Source: CAITNQ01 sp041661365 (GTDB taxonomy: Bacteria > Latescibacterota > UBA2968 > UBA8231). From it: DNA of 54,929 nt. The translations under genes were made by a program, and so were the position numbers. Location of the stretch: the NCBI GenBank assembly GCA_041661365.1, contig JBAZUN010000001.1, positions 1-54,929 of the forward strand, read 5' to 3'. Under the pieces are notes generated by a model, which saw only the letters and a list, made by a program, of their open reading frames with translations, ran no database searches and was not told where the DNA came from. Positions 1 through 8,291 of the stretch are shown here, piece after piece. Every line of letters starts with the position of its first letter. Positions within the stretch are counted from its first letter, which is position 1.

Positions 1-918
1 ACCAGCGCGGTCCAGGCGGTCGGCCTGCCTGTCGACCGAGCCGCGCTGCTGGCCGATCTGCTCACGACCAACGATCTGCGGGGCGTCTTCAGCCACGGCA
101 CCCGCCAGGTGGCCACCTACGCGCGGCTGATGCGCGACGGCCGGCTCAACCCGGCGCCGCGCGTGACCACGGTGACCGAGACGCCGGTGAGCCTGCTGGT
201 CGACGGCGACGGCGGCCTGGGGTACTTCCCCACCCACGACGGGACCCGCCTGCTGGTCGACAAGGCCAAGGCCAGCGGCCTGGCCGTGCTGCTGACGCGG
301 AACCACGGCCACTTCGGGGCCGCGGGGATCTACGCCCGCATGACCCTGGACCACGACCTGCTGTGCTTCGTGACCTCGGGCCACCAGTTGCACCTCGACC
401 CCGGCGAGCCGCTCTACGACGCGGCCGGCGGCTCGCCCATGGCCTTCAGCGCCCCGGCCGGGGAGGAGGACCCGCTGGTCCTCGACTTCGGCACCATGCA
501 CGACCTGTACGGCGGCCGCCGCGACGAGCTGGCCAAGCTGGCACCGGGGATCGTGCTCCGCTCGATCGGCATGGGCGAGGTCTGCCAGGCCTGGGGCGGA
601 CTCCTCGCGGGCCTGCGGCTCAACCCGGAGCCACCGCGCTGGACCTGGCCGGGCGCCAATCAGGGGGCCATGGTCGTGGCCATGCGGATCGACCTGTTCC
701 TCGACCCGGCCGAATTCCGGCAACAGATGGACGAATACGCGCGGCAGGTGCGCCGGCTGCAGCCACTTCCGGGGCTGAGCGAGTGCTACCTGGCCGGAGG
801 GGTGGAGGCGGCACGCGAGCGGGAGTTCGCGGCCCAGGGGGTGCCGGTCAGCGAGGAGCACCAGGCCCTGCTGGAGAAGCTGGCCGGGGAGCTGGGGATA
901 GCGGTGCCCTGGCGATAG
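1..918 (+). CDS. Ldh-family malate/L-lactate-type dehydrogenase, 5'-truncated
   Basis: The reading frame is open from the first base and ends at TAG 916-918, so the N-terminus lies outside the window. About 305 codons are visible. The segment DLRGVFSHGTRQ, with the conserved SHG histidine at window codon 32, and the later NHGHFGAAGIY and MGEVCQAWGG segments fit the malate/L-sulfolactate/L-lactate dehydrogenase family, which is not the classical Rossmann MDH/LDH family. These cytoplasmic enzymes reduce or oxidise 2-hydroxyacids with NAD(P). The family is usually 330-360 residues, so roughly 30-50 residues are missing at the start. The exact substrate cannot be told. The neighbouring ABC module is on the opposite strand, so operon membership is unknown. 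Confidence 0.85.
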   Translation, partial: TSAVQAVGLPVDRAALLADLLTTNDLRGVFSHGTRQVATYARLMRDGRLNPAPRVTTVTETPVSLLVDGDGGLGYFPTHDGTRLLVDKAKASGLAVLLTRNHGHFGAAGIYARMTLDHDLLCFVTSGHQLHLDPGEPLYDAAGGSPMAFSAPAGEEDPLVLDFGTMHDLYGGRRDELAKLAPGIVLRSIGMGEVCQAWGGLLAGLRLNPEPPRWTWPGANQGAMVVAMRIDLFLDPAEFRQQMDEYARQVRRLQPLPGLSECYLAGGVEAAREREFAAQGVPVSEEHQALLEKLAGELGIAVPWR

Positions 919-960
919 GAGACCGGGACCGATGTTGAGGATCACGTGCATCGGCTATCG

Positions 961-2808
961 TTACCCCTTGATGCCGGTCAGGGTGACGCCCTGGATGAAG
1001 TACCGCTGAGCCGCGAAGAACAGGGCGATGACCGGCGCGGTCATCAGGGTGGAGGCGGCCATCAGCAGGCCGAACTCGCTGCCGTGCTGGGTGCGGAAGT
1101 CGAACAGTCCCAGGGCCAGGGGGTAGAGCCGCTGGTCGTTGACGTAGATCAGCGGTCCCATGAAGTCGTTCCAGGTGCCCATGAAGGTGAAGATCCCGAC
1201 TGCGGCCAGGGCCGGCTTGACCAAGGGCAGGATGATCCGCCAGTAGATCCCGAAGCGGCTGCACCCGTCGATGCGGGCCGCCTCCTCCAGGTCGACCGGG
1301 ATCGAGCGCATGAACTGCCGCAGCATGAAGATGAAGAAGGCCGAGCCGAGGAACGAGGGGACCCAGAGCGGCCGCAGGGTGTTGTACCAGCCCAGCTCGC
1401 GGAAGACCATGAAGACCGGGATCATGGTCACCTGGCCGGGGAGCATCATGGTGGCCAGCAGCAGGCCGAAGAGCAGGTCGCGGCCCGGCCAGCGCAGCCG
1501 GGCAAAGGCATAGGCCACCAGCGAGCAGCTCAGGATCTGGCCGAGGATGGTCAGGGTCGCCAGGTAGAGGCTGTTCCCCACGTACCGCCAGCGGTGCTGG
1601 GTGGCGATCCAGGCGCCGCGGAAGTTGGCCGTGTACTTGCGCCAGAGCGCGATCGCGCGCGAGGCCCGCTCCACGGTCAGCACCAGTCGGAAGCGATCGG
1701 GGCGGTCGAGGACGCTGCTCTGATCCGCGGCCGGCACCAGGGGCCAGATCCCCAGGTCCCGCTCGTCGCGGGGATCGCGCTCGGCCAGCTTGAAGGTCAG
1801 CTCCTGCCAGCGGTACTGCCCCAGGTAGAGCGGATCAGCGGCTTCGTACCGGCGGCCGGCCAGCTCCAGGGTCACGTGCAGGCGATGCCAGGTCCGGTCC
1901 TGCCGGATCGGCAGGATGACCCCGAGGAAACGCTCGGCCGACACCGGAAGCGGCAGCTCGACGGCCAGACCGGCCCGCGCCGACTGCCGCAGGTCATAGG
2001 CCACGGTGACCACCCCGTCCGCGCCCTTGCCCGGGTCGGCCTGAACCTGCACCGACCCCTCACAAGGCGCCCAGGGGTCAGGCCGGTCCGTGGCACTGGG
2101 AGGATGCAGGTCGCGGGCCTCGTTCACCACGGTGAGCCGGCGCAGGGCCAGGGACCGGTGAACCGTCTCCCAGGCCACGGCGACCGAAGGCCGGTCCAGG
2201 CGATCGACCACGGCCGCGGCGATCGCGCTGTCGTTCGCGGCCCAGCCGGAGCGCGGCAGACCGGCCGAGGCCGTCTGGTACAGGGCTCGGGCAAAGGCCG
2301 GCGCGGCAGGGCTCGCCCCGGCGACCTCCGCGGTCCGCGCCTCCAGGAGGGCCTGGCCCCGGGCCAGCAGCAGCGGCTGCAGCACCGACCACAAGCCGGG
2401 CCAGCGATCGGCGGCCAGCCCTTCGGGCGGTTGCAGCGGCGGCAGGGATTCGGCGGTCAGATAGGGCGAAATCTCCACCTTCCGCGGCACGGCCGGCACC
2501 CAGCGCGGCGGGTACACGAAGATCTCCTCGTCGTACTTCAGGCTGGTGCCGACCAGCCAGACAAAGGGGAAGGCAAAGACCACGCACCCGGTGAGCAGGG
2601 CGCCGTGGGTCACGGCCTGTCCGGCCAGGCGACCCGGCAGTACCCACGTCGCCACCGTGGACCCGGCCAGCAATCCGCCGAGCAGAACGCCGAAGAACCC
2701 CGGTCCCTGGTCGAAGCGGCCGTGCACCACGGCCACGGCCAGCAGGGCCAGGACCGCGGCCTCGAGGAACAGCCCGAGGGCGAGCCAGCAGCGAGACACC
2801 GGACTCAC
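961..2808 (-). CDS. Sugar ABC transporter permease (MalG type) with large inserted domain
   Basis: This is an inner-membrane permease of about 615 residues, roughly twice the usual 270-300 of MalG-type subunits. Three hydrophobic segments lie at about 9-29, 37-60 and 70-90. About 280 mostly polar residues follow (about 115-395). The remaining permease core occupies 406-615, with the ATPase-docking EAA loop EEAARIDGCSRFGIYW and downstream ILP. The insertion falls in the outward-facing loop after the first core helix, where normal family members have only about 30 residues, so it probably forms an extracytoplasmic domain. I chose GTG at 2808 because it overlaps the TGA of the upstream partner gene (GTGA) and follows a GAGG; a longer frame runs to 2889 but would overlap that gene. 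It works with the fused binding protein/permease upstream. No ATPase gene is adjacent. Confidence 0.85.
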   Translation of the reverse strand: MSPVSRCWLALGLFLEAAVLALLAVAVVHGRFDQGPGFFGVLLGGLLAGSTVATWVLPGRLAGQAVTHGALLTGCVVFAFPFVWLVGTSLKYDEEIFVYPPRWVPAVPRKVEISPYLTAESLPPLQPPEGLAADRWPGLWSVLQPLLLARGQALLEARTAEVAGASPAAPAFARALYQTASAGLPRSGWAANDSAIAAAVVDRLDRPSVAVAWETVHRSLALRRLTVVNEARDLHPPSATDRPDPWAPCEGSVQVQADPGKGADGVVTVAYDLRQSARAGLAVELPLPVSAERFLGVILPIRQDRTWHRLHVTLELAGRRYEAADPLYLGQYRWQELTFKLAERDPRDERDLGIWPLVPAADQSSVLDRPDRFRLVLTVERASRAIALWRKYTANFRGAWIATQHRWRYVGNSLYLATLTILGQILSCSLVAYAFARLRWPGRDLLFGLLLATMMLPGQVTMIPVFMVFRELGWYNTLRPLWVPSFLGSAFFIFMLRQFMRSIPVDLEEAARIDGCSRFGIYWRIILPLVKPALAAVGIFTFMGTWNDFMGPLIYVNDQRLYPLALGLFDFRTQHGSEFGLLMAASTLMTAPVIALFFAAQRYFIQGVTLTGIKG

Positions 2809-5357
2809 TCGGCCTCGTAGTGGACCCACCGCGGGGCCAGCTTGAGCTGCACCAGGGTGAGGAGCAGGATGACGACGAAGAGGATCCACGCCAGGGCCGA
2901 GGCGTACCCCATCTGGAAGTAGCGGAAGGCGCTGTTGAACAGGTAGTAGGCGTAGAACAGGGTGGAGTCGTCCGGCCCTCCCTGGGTCATGATGTAGGCC
3001 TGGGTGAAGACCTGCATGGTGCCGATGATCCCCATGATCAGGTTGAAGAAGATGTACGGGGAGAGCATCGGCAGGGTCACGTGCAGGAAGCGGCCCCAGG
3101 GGCCGGCGCCGTCGATCTCGGCGGCTTCATACAGGTGTCGCGGGATCCCCTTCAGCCCGGCCAGCCAGACGATCATGCTCGAGCCGGCGCTCCACAGCCC
3201 CATGAGGATGATGGCGCTCTTCGAGCCCAGCAGCCACGAGGCGCTCTGCAGCCAGTTGGGCGGGTCGGCGATCCCGAGGGTCCGGAGCAAGGCGTTGACC
3301 AGACCGACCTCGGGATTGAGCACCCAGATCCACAGGATCGAGCTGGCCACCATCGGCACGATCGCCGGCAGGTAGTACACCGTGCGATAGACCCGCATCC
3401 CGCGGATCTCGCGGGCCAGCAGCAGGGCGATCCCCAGCCCCGCGGCCATCCCCAGCGGCACCCCGAGCATCATGTACGCGGTGTTGGCCAGGGACCGCCA
3501 GAAGAGCGGGTCGTCGGTCAGCAGCCGGCGATAGTTCTCCAACCCGACGAAGCGGGCCGGGTGGAGCACGTCGTAGCGGCAGAAGGAGTAGACCGCCGAG
3601 ACCGCCACCGGACCGGCGGTCAGCAGGGCAAAGCCGGCGATCCAGGGCGCGGCAAAGAGGTACCCGGCCAGCGACTCCGACCGCCACAGACGGCGCCGTA
3701 GCCGGGCACCGCCGCGCCAAAGGACCACGCCGAGGCCACCGGTCAGCATGGCAGCCACGGCCACTCCGGGCAGACGCCAGTCCACCGGCACGCCGGTCTG
3801 ACCGCCGTGGATCAGGTCCAGGGCCGACTGCACCCGGCGCTGGCCGCGCTCAAGCGCCTCGCGCGGGGAGTAGGTGTGCCGCACCGCCTTCTCAAAGGCG
3901 CGGACGTGCTCGTCCCAGAGGAGCTGGCCCACTGCGGTGACCGGCCGGAACCGCGAGCGCTCCATCAGGCCGGCAAAGAGCAGGAACCCTTCCTTGACGC
4001 GGGGGGCCAGATCGGGATTGTCCCGCACGAACAGGTCGTAGGTCAGCGCGTTGACGTGGGGCAGAGGCGCCATCTGCGGCACGTAGCTCCGGCCGCGGCT
4101 GGCCGCGTACCGACCGGCCACCTGGTGGCGGAGCCGCCAGATCCGGTCGGTGTTGAGGAAGCGGATCAGCTCGAAGGCGGTCTCCGGGTGGGGCGAGCCG
4201 GCCGGGATGGCCCAGGAGAAGCCGCCCGACCAGGTGATCGGCGACCGTCCGGCCGGGGCCGGGGCTGGAGCCGCGCCGAAGCGCAGGCCGGGGGCGTAGT
4301 CGGCAATGGTGTTGAGCACCCAGTTGCCGTCGATCTTCATCGCCACCTTGCCGGTCAGGAACGGATCGAACTCCCCGGCCTGGAAGGCGCTCTGAAAGGC
4401 GTCGACCTGCTCTGCCCCGCCCAGGGCGTCGTAGATCCCCACCATGTACTCGAGAGCCTCGACGACCCGGTCGTCGGCCAGGGTGCAGGTGCGGCCGTCG
4501 GCGCTGATGAACTCGCCGCCGTTGAGCCAGGCGTAGATGTAGAGATAGCTGTTGCCGTAGTTGGGGGCGAAGCCGAGCCGGACCAGGTTGCCGTCCGCGT
4601 CCCGCTCGGTCAGCCGCACGGCGTAGTCGCGCAGCTCGTCCCAGTCCCGCGGCGGCCGAGCCCGGCCGTCGACGTCGACCAGGCCGGCGCGCTCCAGCAG
4701 GTCGGCGTGGTAGTACAGGCCGCGGTCGTCGGTGCTATTGGGGATGGCATAGATCCGGCGGCCGCCCGGTGGACCGTACCTGGCTTCCTCCCAGCAGGCG
4801 GTGAAGAACCGCTCCGGGTGGACCCCCTGGCAGAGCCGCGCCAGCTCGGCAGCCTGGGACTGTAGGGTCGCGGTCAGGGCGCCGGTCTCGATCCCGGCCA
4901 CCAGCGCCCGAGTCAGCTCGAGCTGCCGTGACGGTCCCCGAACGGCCAGCCGGTCAGCCAGGTCGAGGAGCGCGGTCCGGACTGCATCGGCCAGACCGAG
5001 GGCCAGCAGCGAGTCGGCCCTGCCGGCGAGCGCTTCCTCCTCCAGGGAAGCGGCCACCTGCAGGTCGAGGGGGAGGAAGGCCTCGCGCACGGCCCACTCG
5101 CCGACCGAGAAGCGGTCCTGCTGCAGCATGTCGGGCGGGTGCTGGCCGGCGATCCCGCACATCAGCTTCTGCGGGTCCATGCCGCCGCTGGAGCCGACCG
5201 AGGTGACCACGGTCCAGCCCGGGTGCTCGCGCTTGAACAGCCGCAGGGCCGCGTCCAGGCCGCGGTCCTTGCCGACACCCCAGACGATCAGCTCTTCGGC
5301 GGGTGCGGCGCTGCCGCAGATCAGGGTCAGCAGCAGGGCCGCGGCAGTGCGAGGCAT
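2805..5357 (-). CDS. Fusion of sugar-binding protein and MalF-type ABC permease
   Basis: The 850-residue product starts with a signal peptide (MPRTAAALLLTLICGSAAPA). A family-1 extracellular sugar-binding domain follows at about 20-515. A transmembrane helix (about 530-547) and a MalF-type permease domain (about 560-850) come next, with the coupling-loop segment LYEAAEIDGAGPWGRF. Binding protein and channel subunit are therefore one polypeptide, tethered on the outer face of the membrane. The binding domain also carries an extra helical stretch at about 100-185. I prefer ATG 5357 to an upstream TTG at 5396 because it places the signal peptide at the N-terminus; no strong ribosome site is visible for either. 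The gene overlaps the second permease by four bases, so the two are translationally coupled. The ligand is probably an oligosaccharide, unidentified. The ATPase must be encoded elsewhere. Confidence 0.88.
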   Translation of the reverse strand: MPRTAAALLLTLICGSAAPAEELIVWGVGKDRGLDAALRLFKREHPGWTVVTSVGSSGGMDPQKLMCGIAGQHPPDMLQQDRFSVGEWAVREAFLPLDLQVAASLEEEALAGRADSLLALGLADAVRTALLDLADRLAVRGPSRQLELTRALVAGIETGALTATLQSQAAELARLCQGVHPERFFTACWEEARYGPPGGRRIYAIPNSTDDRGLYYHADLLERAGLVDVDGRARPPRDWDELRDYAVRLTERDADGNLVRLGFAPNYGNSYLYIYAWLNGGEFISADGRTCTLADDRVVEALEYMVGIYDALGGAEQVDAFQSAFQAGEFDPFLTGKVAMKIDGNWVLNTIADYAPGLRFGAAPAPAPAGRSPITWSGGFSWAIPAGSPHPETAFELIRFLNTDRIWRLRHQVAGRYAASRGRSYVPQMAPLPHVNALTYDLFVRDNPDLAPRVKEGFLLFAGLMERSRFRPVTAVGQLLWDEHVRAFEKAVRHTYSPREALERGQRRVQSALDLIHGGQTGVPVDWRLPGVAVAAMLTGGLGVVLWRGGARLRRRLWRSESLAGYLFAAPWIAGFALLTAGPVAVSAVYSFCRYDVLHPARFVGLENYRRLLTDDPLFWRSLANTAYMMLGVPLGMAAGLGIALLLAREIRGMRVYRTVYYLPAIVPMVASSILWIWVLNPEVGLVNALLRTLGIADPPNWLQSASWLLGSKSAIILMGLWSAGSSMIVWLAGLKGIPRHLYEAAEIDGAGPWGRFLHVTLPMLSPYIFFNLIMGIIGTMQVFTQAYIMTQGGPDDSTLFYAYYLFNSAFRYFQMGYASALAWILFVVILLLTLVQLKLAPRWVHYEAE

Positions 5358-5504
5358 GGGCGCTTGTCCGGGGTGATGGAGTGCCAGAGGGGGCAAATCT
5401 ACGGGCCGCGCGAACCGGGCCGCAATCCAGCGCGATGGCCGGCCTGGCTGGTCCCGAACCGGCGGTACCCCTATCTTGCTGCCGCACCGCGCCTCATTTT
5501 GGGG

Positions 5505-5523
5505 AACCGGCGAGAAGCCGGTT
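5505..5523 (+). promoter_or_regulatory. Perfect 7-bp hairpin in leader of the URO-D-like operon
   Basis: AACCGGC (5505-5511) and GCCGGTT (5517-5523) form a perfect stem with a five-base loop, about 20 bases before the strong GGGGAGGGGAG ribosome site of the gene at 5555. It lies in the 197-base gap between divergent genes. It could be an attenuator or operator, or chance in GC-rich DNA; no clear promoter hexamers could be assigned. Confidence 0.3.
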
Positions 5524-5554
5524 TCGCCCGGGGCGCCGCCAAGGGGAGGGGAGC

Positions 5555-6607
5555 ATGAGCGTGCAGACGGCGCTGGACAACATCCTGCTGCGGCCCGGTC
5601 CGCGGTGGGCGCACACCGAGTACAGCATGGGGTACCACCACGCCTACATGGAGAAGGTCGCGGGGGTGCAGGCCGACCATCCGGAGTTCGCCGTGCGGGC
5701 CCACCGGGCCCTGCAGTTCGACTTCAACTGGAGTACCAACGACGGCCTGGTCGACTGGGGGAAGACCGGCCGGATCACCGACATGGGCCACGCGGTCTAC
5801 GCCGCCGACGGGAGCGACCAGCGGCAGCCGCAGGAGTCCCCGTTCCGCACGGTTGAGGAGGTCTGGGCCTTTGACGCGGTGGCGGAGTACGGGCTGCCCG
5901 ACCGGGTGGCGCAGATCGCCGAGTACGAGCAGGCAATCCAGAGCGCCCGGCGGCAGTACCCCGAGCAGCTCACCACCGGAGGGTACTACCGCACCATCGT
6001 CTCCGGGGCGATCCAGTCCTTCGGCTGGGATATGCTCCTTTTGGCCGCGGCCGACGAGGACCGGATGGAGAAGGTCCTCGACGGCTTCTTCCGCCGGACC
6101 CTCTACCACATGGAGTGCTGGGCCCGGACCAGCGTCGAGGTGGTCATCCAGCACGATGATTTCGTCTGGTCGGCCGGACCGTTCATGCGGCCGGAGATCT
6201 ATCGCCGGGTCATCCTGCCCCGTTTCGCCGAGTTGTGGAAGCCGATCCACGCCGCCGGCAAGAAGGTGCTGTTCTGCTCGGACGGCGACTACACGGTCTT
6301 CGTCGACGACCTGGCCCAGGCCGGGGCCGACGGCTTCATCTTCGAGCCGTTCGTCGACTTCGGGATGATGGCCGAACGGTTCGGGCAGAGCCACTGCCTG
6401 GTCGGCTCCTTCGTCGACTGCCGGGACCTGACCTTCCGCCACTGGGACCGGGTCAAGGCCGACCTCGACCGGACCTTCACCGCCCTGGCCAAGTGCAGAG
6501 GCGCCATCCTGGCCGTGGGGAACCACCTGCCGCCGAACATCCCGGCCGAGATGCTCGACCGGTACTACGCCGCGCTGCTGCCGCGGCTGGAGAAGGCCCG
6601 CGGGTGA
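5555..6607 (+). CDS. Uroporphyrinogen decarboxylase-superfamily protein
   Basis: The 350-residue protein has the length and texture of the URO-D/MtaA-like TIM barrel (cytoplasmic). Recognisable parts are an acidic-aromatic N-terminal region, the segment FVWSAGPFMRPEIYRRVILP followed by KPIHAAGKKVLFCSDGDYT, and DGFIFEPFVDF near the C-terminus. This fits the corrinoid-methyltransferase/URO-D-like group common beside sugar and amidohydrolase genes in uncultured bacteria, more than true HemE. I infer this from gene context and the lack of any haem gene nearby; the substrate is unknown. ATG 5555 is preceded by a strong GGGGAGGGGAG. Its stop overlaps the GTG of the Nudix gene, so it heads a coupled operon running to 9299. 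Confidence 0.75.
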   Translation: MSVQTALDNILLRPGPRWAHTEYSMGYHHAYMEKVAGVQADHPEFAVRAHRALQFDFNWSTNDGLVDWGKTGRITDMGHAVYAADGSDQRQPQESPFRTVEEVWAFDAVAEYGLPDRVAQIAEYEQAIQSARRQYPEQLTTGGYYRTIVSGAIQSFGWDMLLLAAADEDRMEKVLDGFFRRTLYHMECWARTSVEVVIQHDDFVWSAGPFMRPEIYRRVILPRFAELWKPIHAAGKKVLFCSDGDYTVFVDDLAQAGADGFIFEPFVDFGMMAERFGQSHCLVGSFVDCRDLTFRHWDRVKADLDRTFTALAKCRGAILAVGNHLPPNIPAEMLDRYYAALLPRLEKARG

Positions 6608-7143
6608 GCGGTTCGATGCTCGACCACACCGGGTTCGTCCACTGCCCTCGGTGCGGCAGCCGCGATCTGGTGGCCCACGGCGACAAGGCCTGTCGCTGCG
6701 AGGCCTGCGGCTTCCGCTATTATCAGAACTCGGCGGCGGCCGTGGTGGCGGTGGTCGAGCACCAGGGCCGTTTGATCCTTGGGCGCCGGGCGCGCGAGCC
6801 GCAACGCGGACTTTGGGGGATGCCCGGCGGCTTCGTCGACGACCGCGAGACCCTGGAGCAGGCGGTCCGGCGCGAGACCCGCGAGGAGACCGGGCTGGAG
6901 ATCGAGGTCGTCGGGTACCTGGGGTCGATGTGGAACGAGTACCCCTACGCCGGCGTTACCTACCTGTCGACCGATGCCCTCTTCCACTGCCGGGCCGTGG
7001 ACCTGGCCCGTCTGTCCCCGGGGGACGAAGTGACCGAGATCGCCGTGGTCGAGCCGGGCGAGATCGACCGCGAAACCCTGGCCTTCGAGTCCTACCGGCG
7101 GGCGTTGAGTGCGTACCTTGCCGTTGCGACCCCATCACCGTGA
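6604..7143 (+). CDS. Nudix hydrolase with N-terminal zinc ribbon
   Basis: This cytoplasmic protein of about 179 residues has a CxxC...CxxC zinc ribbon (Cys14, Cys17, Cys32, Cys35) and a complete Nudix box at about 76-98. The box has the form Gx5Ex7REUxEExGU (GGFVDDRETLEQ then REETGL) and binds divalent metal for pyrophosphate cleavage. The arrangement resembles NADH pyrophosphatase-like or ADP-ribose pyrophosphatase-like Nudix enzymes, but the substrate cannot be fixed. GTG 6604 overlaps the TGA of the previous gene (GTGA), favouring coupled translation. ATG 6616 is an alternative start and would remove four residues without touching the zinc ribbon. Confidence 0.85.
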   Translation: MSGSMLDHTGFVHCPRCGSRDLVAHGDKACRCEACGFRYYQNSAAAVVAVVEHQGRLILGRRAREPQRGLWGMPGGFVDDRETLEQAVRRETREETGLEIEVVGYLGSMWNEYPYAGVTYLSTDALFHCRAVDLARLSPGDEVTEIAVVEPGEIDRETLAFESYRRALSAYLAVATPSP

Positions 7144-7154
7144 AGGAGATCACC

Positions 7155-8279
7155 ATGGCCACCAACCTCTCTGTCCGTGACCGGTCCGGGGGGATCGACC
7201 GCCGCCGCTTCCTCGCCGGGGCGACCGCCGCGGCCGTGGGCCTGTCCCTCGTCGGGCCGGGGGCTGCCCTCGCCGAGGAGGCCGCTCCCGTCGCTGCCCG
7301 GCCAGTGCCGCGTCGCCGGATCCTCGGCCGCACCGGGCTCAAGGTCAGCGAGATCTCCTTCGGGGGGATCCAGATCCAGAACGATCGCCTCCTCAACCTG
7401 GCCATCGACCGGGGGATCAACCTGGTCCACACGGCCCCGGGGTACGGCAACGGCCGCAGCATCGCCCTGTTCGGCAAGGTCATGGCCACGCGGCGCAAGG
7501 AGGTGGTGCTCGCCCTCAAGCAGAGCCCGATCGGCGGGATCGACGAGCAGCTCCGCATCCTGAACACCGACCACGTCGATATTCTGGTGCCGCCGCTGCA
7601 AAGCCTGGACGAGATGAACAACCCCGAGCTGCCCGAGGCCTACGAGAAGCTGAAGGAGGCGGGGAAGATCCGGTTCAGCGGGTACGCCTGTCACAGCAAC
7701 GTCGCCGAGGTGATGAACCGGTCGATCGAGCTGGGGTTCTTCGACGTGCTGCTGGTCGCCTACAACCTGGCGAACCGCGAGGAGCTGAACCCGATCCTGG
7801 CCCGGGCCAAGAAGGAGGGGAATCCGGGGTTCATGGCGATGAAGGCGGCCAAGGACCTGGAGGGCGGGGAGGCCCACTCCGCGGCCTTTACCACGCTCCT
7901 GGAGAACCCCCAGGTCGACACCCTGCTGGTAGGCATGGCGACCTTTGCCGAGGTCGAACGCAATGCCGCCACCGCGGGGAAGCGGATGGGGTGGCTCGAC
8001 CGGATGCGGCTGCATCCGTACTCCGAGCTGGGGCTGACGGCCTGCTCCCTGTGCGGCGCCTGCGACCGGTGCCCCCAGGGCGTGGCCGTGGCCGACCTGC
8101 TGCGGTGCGGCCTGTACCACCGACGCGGCGAGTCCGAGCTGGCCGCTTCGACCTTCGCGGCCCTGGGGTCGGCCCACACCCTGACCGCCTGCGACGGGTG
8201 CGGCGCCTGCGAGCGGGCTTGCCCCCGGAACCGGCCGGTGCTGTCCGAGCTGCGCCAGGTCCACGCGGCCCTGGTCTGA
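7155..8279 (+). CDS. Tat-exported aldo/keto reductase with two C-terminal Fe-S motifs
   Basis: The 374-residue protein begins with a twin-arginine signal (DRRRFLAG at 15-22, then a hydrophobic stretch to about residue 41), so it is probably exported folded with cofactors. An aldo/keto reductase barrel follows, from ILGRTGLKVSEISFGG. Near the C-terminus are CSLCGACDRCPQG and CDGCGACERACPRN, two cysteine-rich ferredoxin-like clusters. The usual AKR tetrad looks altered. The aspartate before the catalytic tyrosine is replaced (HTAPGYGNG instead of DTA..YG), the lysine is kept (LALKQ), and the histidine position reads DILVPP. It may therefore use electrons from the clusters or have another redox role. 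ATG 7155 follows AAGGAG. Confidence 0.85.
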   Translation: MATNLSVRDRSGGIDRRRFLAGATAAAVGLSLVGPGAALAEEAAPVAARPVPRRRILGRTGLKVSEISFGGIQIQNDRLLNLAIDRGINLVHTAPGYGNGRSIALFGKVMATRRKEVVLALKQSPIGGIDEQLRILNTDHVDILVPPLQSLDEMNNPELPEAYEKLKEAGKIRFSGYACHSNVAEVMNRSIELGFFDVLLVAYNLANREELNPILARAKKEGNPGFMAMKAAKDLEGGEAHSAAFTTLLENPQVDTLLVGMATFAEVERNAATAGKRMGWLDRMRLHPYSELGLTACSLCGACDRCPQGVAVADLLRCGLYHRRGESELAASTFAALGSAHTLTACDGCGACERACPRNRPVLSELRQVHAALV

Positions 8280-8291
8280 TCGGGTCCCGGC

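Noticed and set aside
946..2820. Long plus-strand open frame of 624 codons opposite the permease gene
   Set aside because: It is a GC-bias shadow: Gln/Gly/Arg/Pro-rich, no family texture, antisense to a well-supported permease. Similar long shadows (for example 7092-8999, 18872-21073 and 27494-28369) were left out for the same reason.
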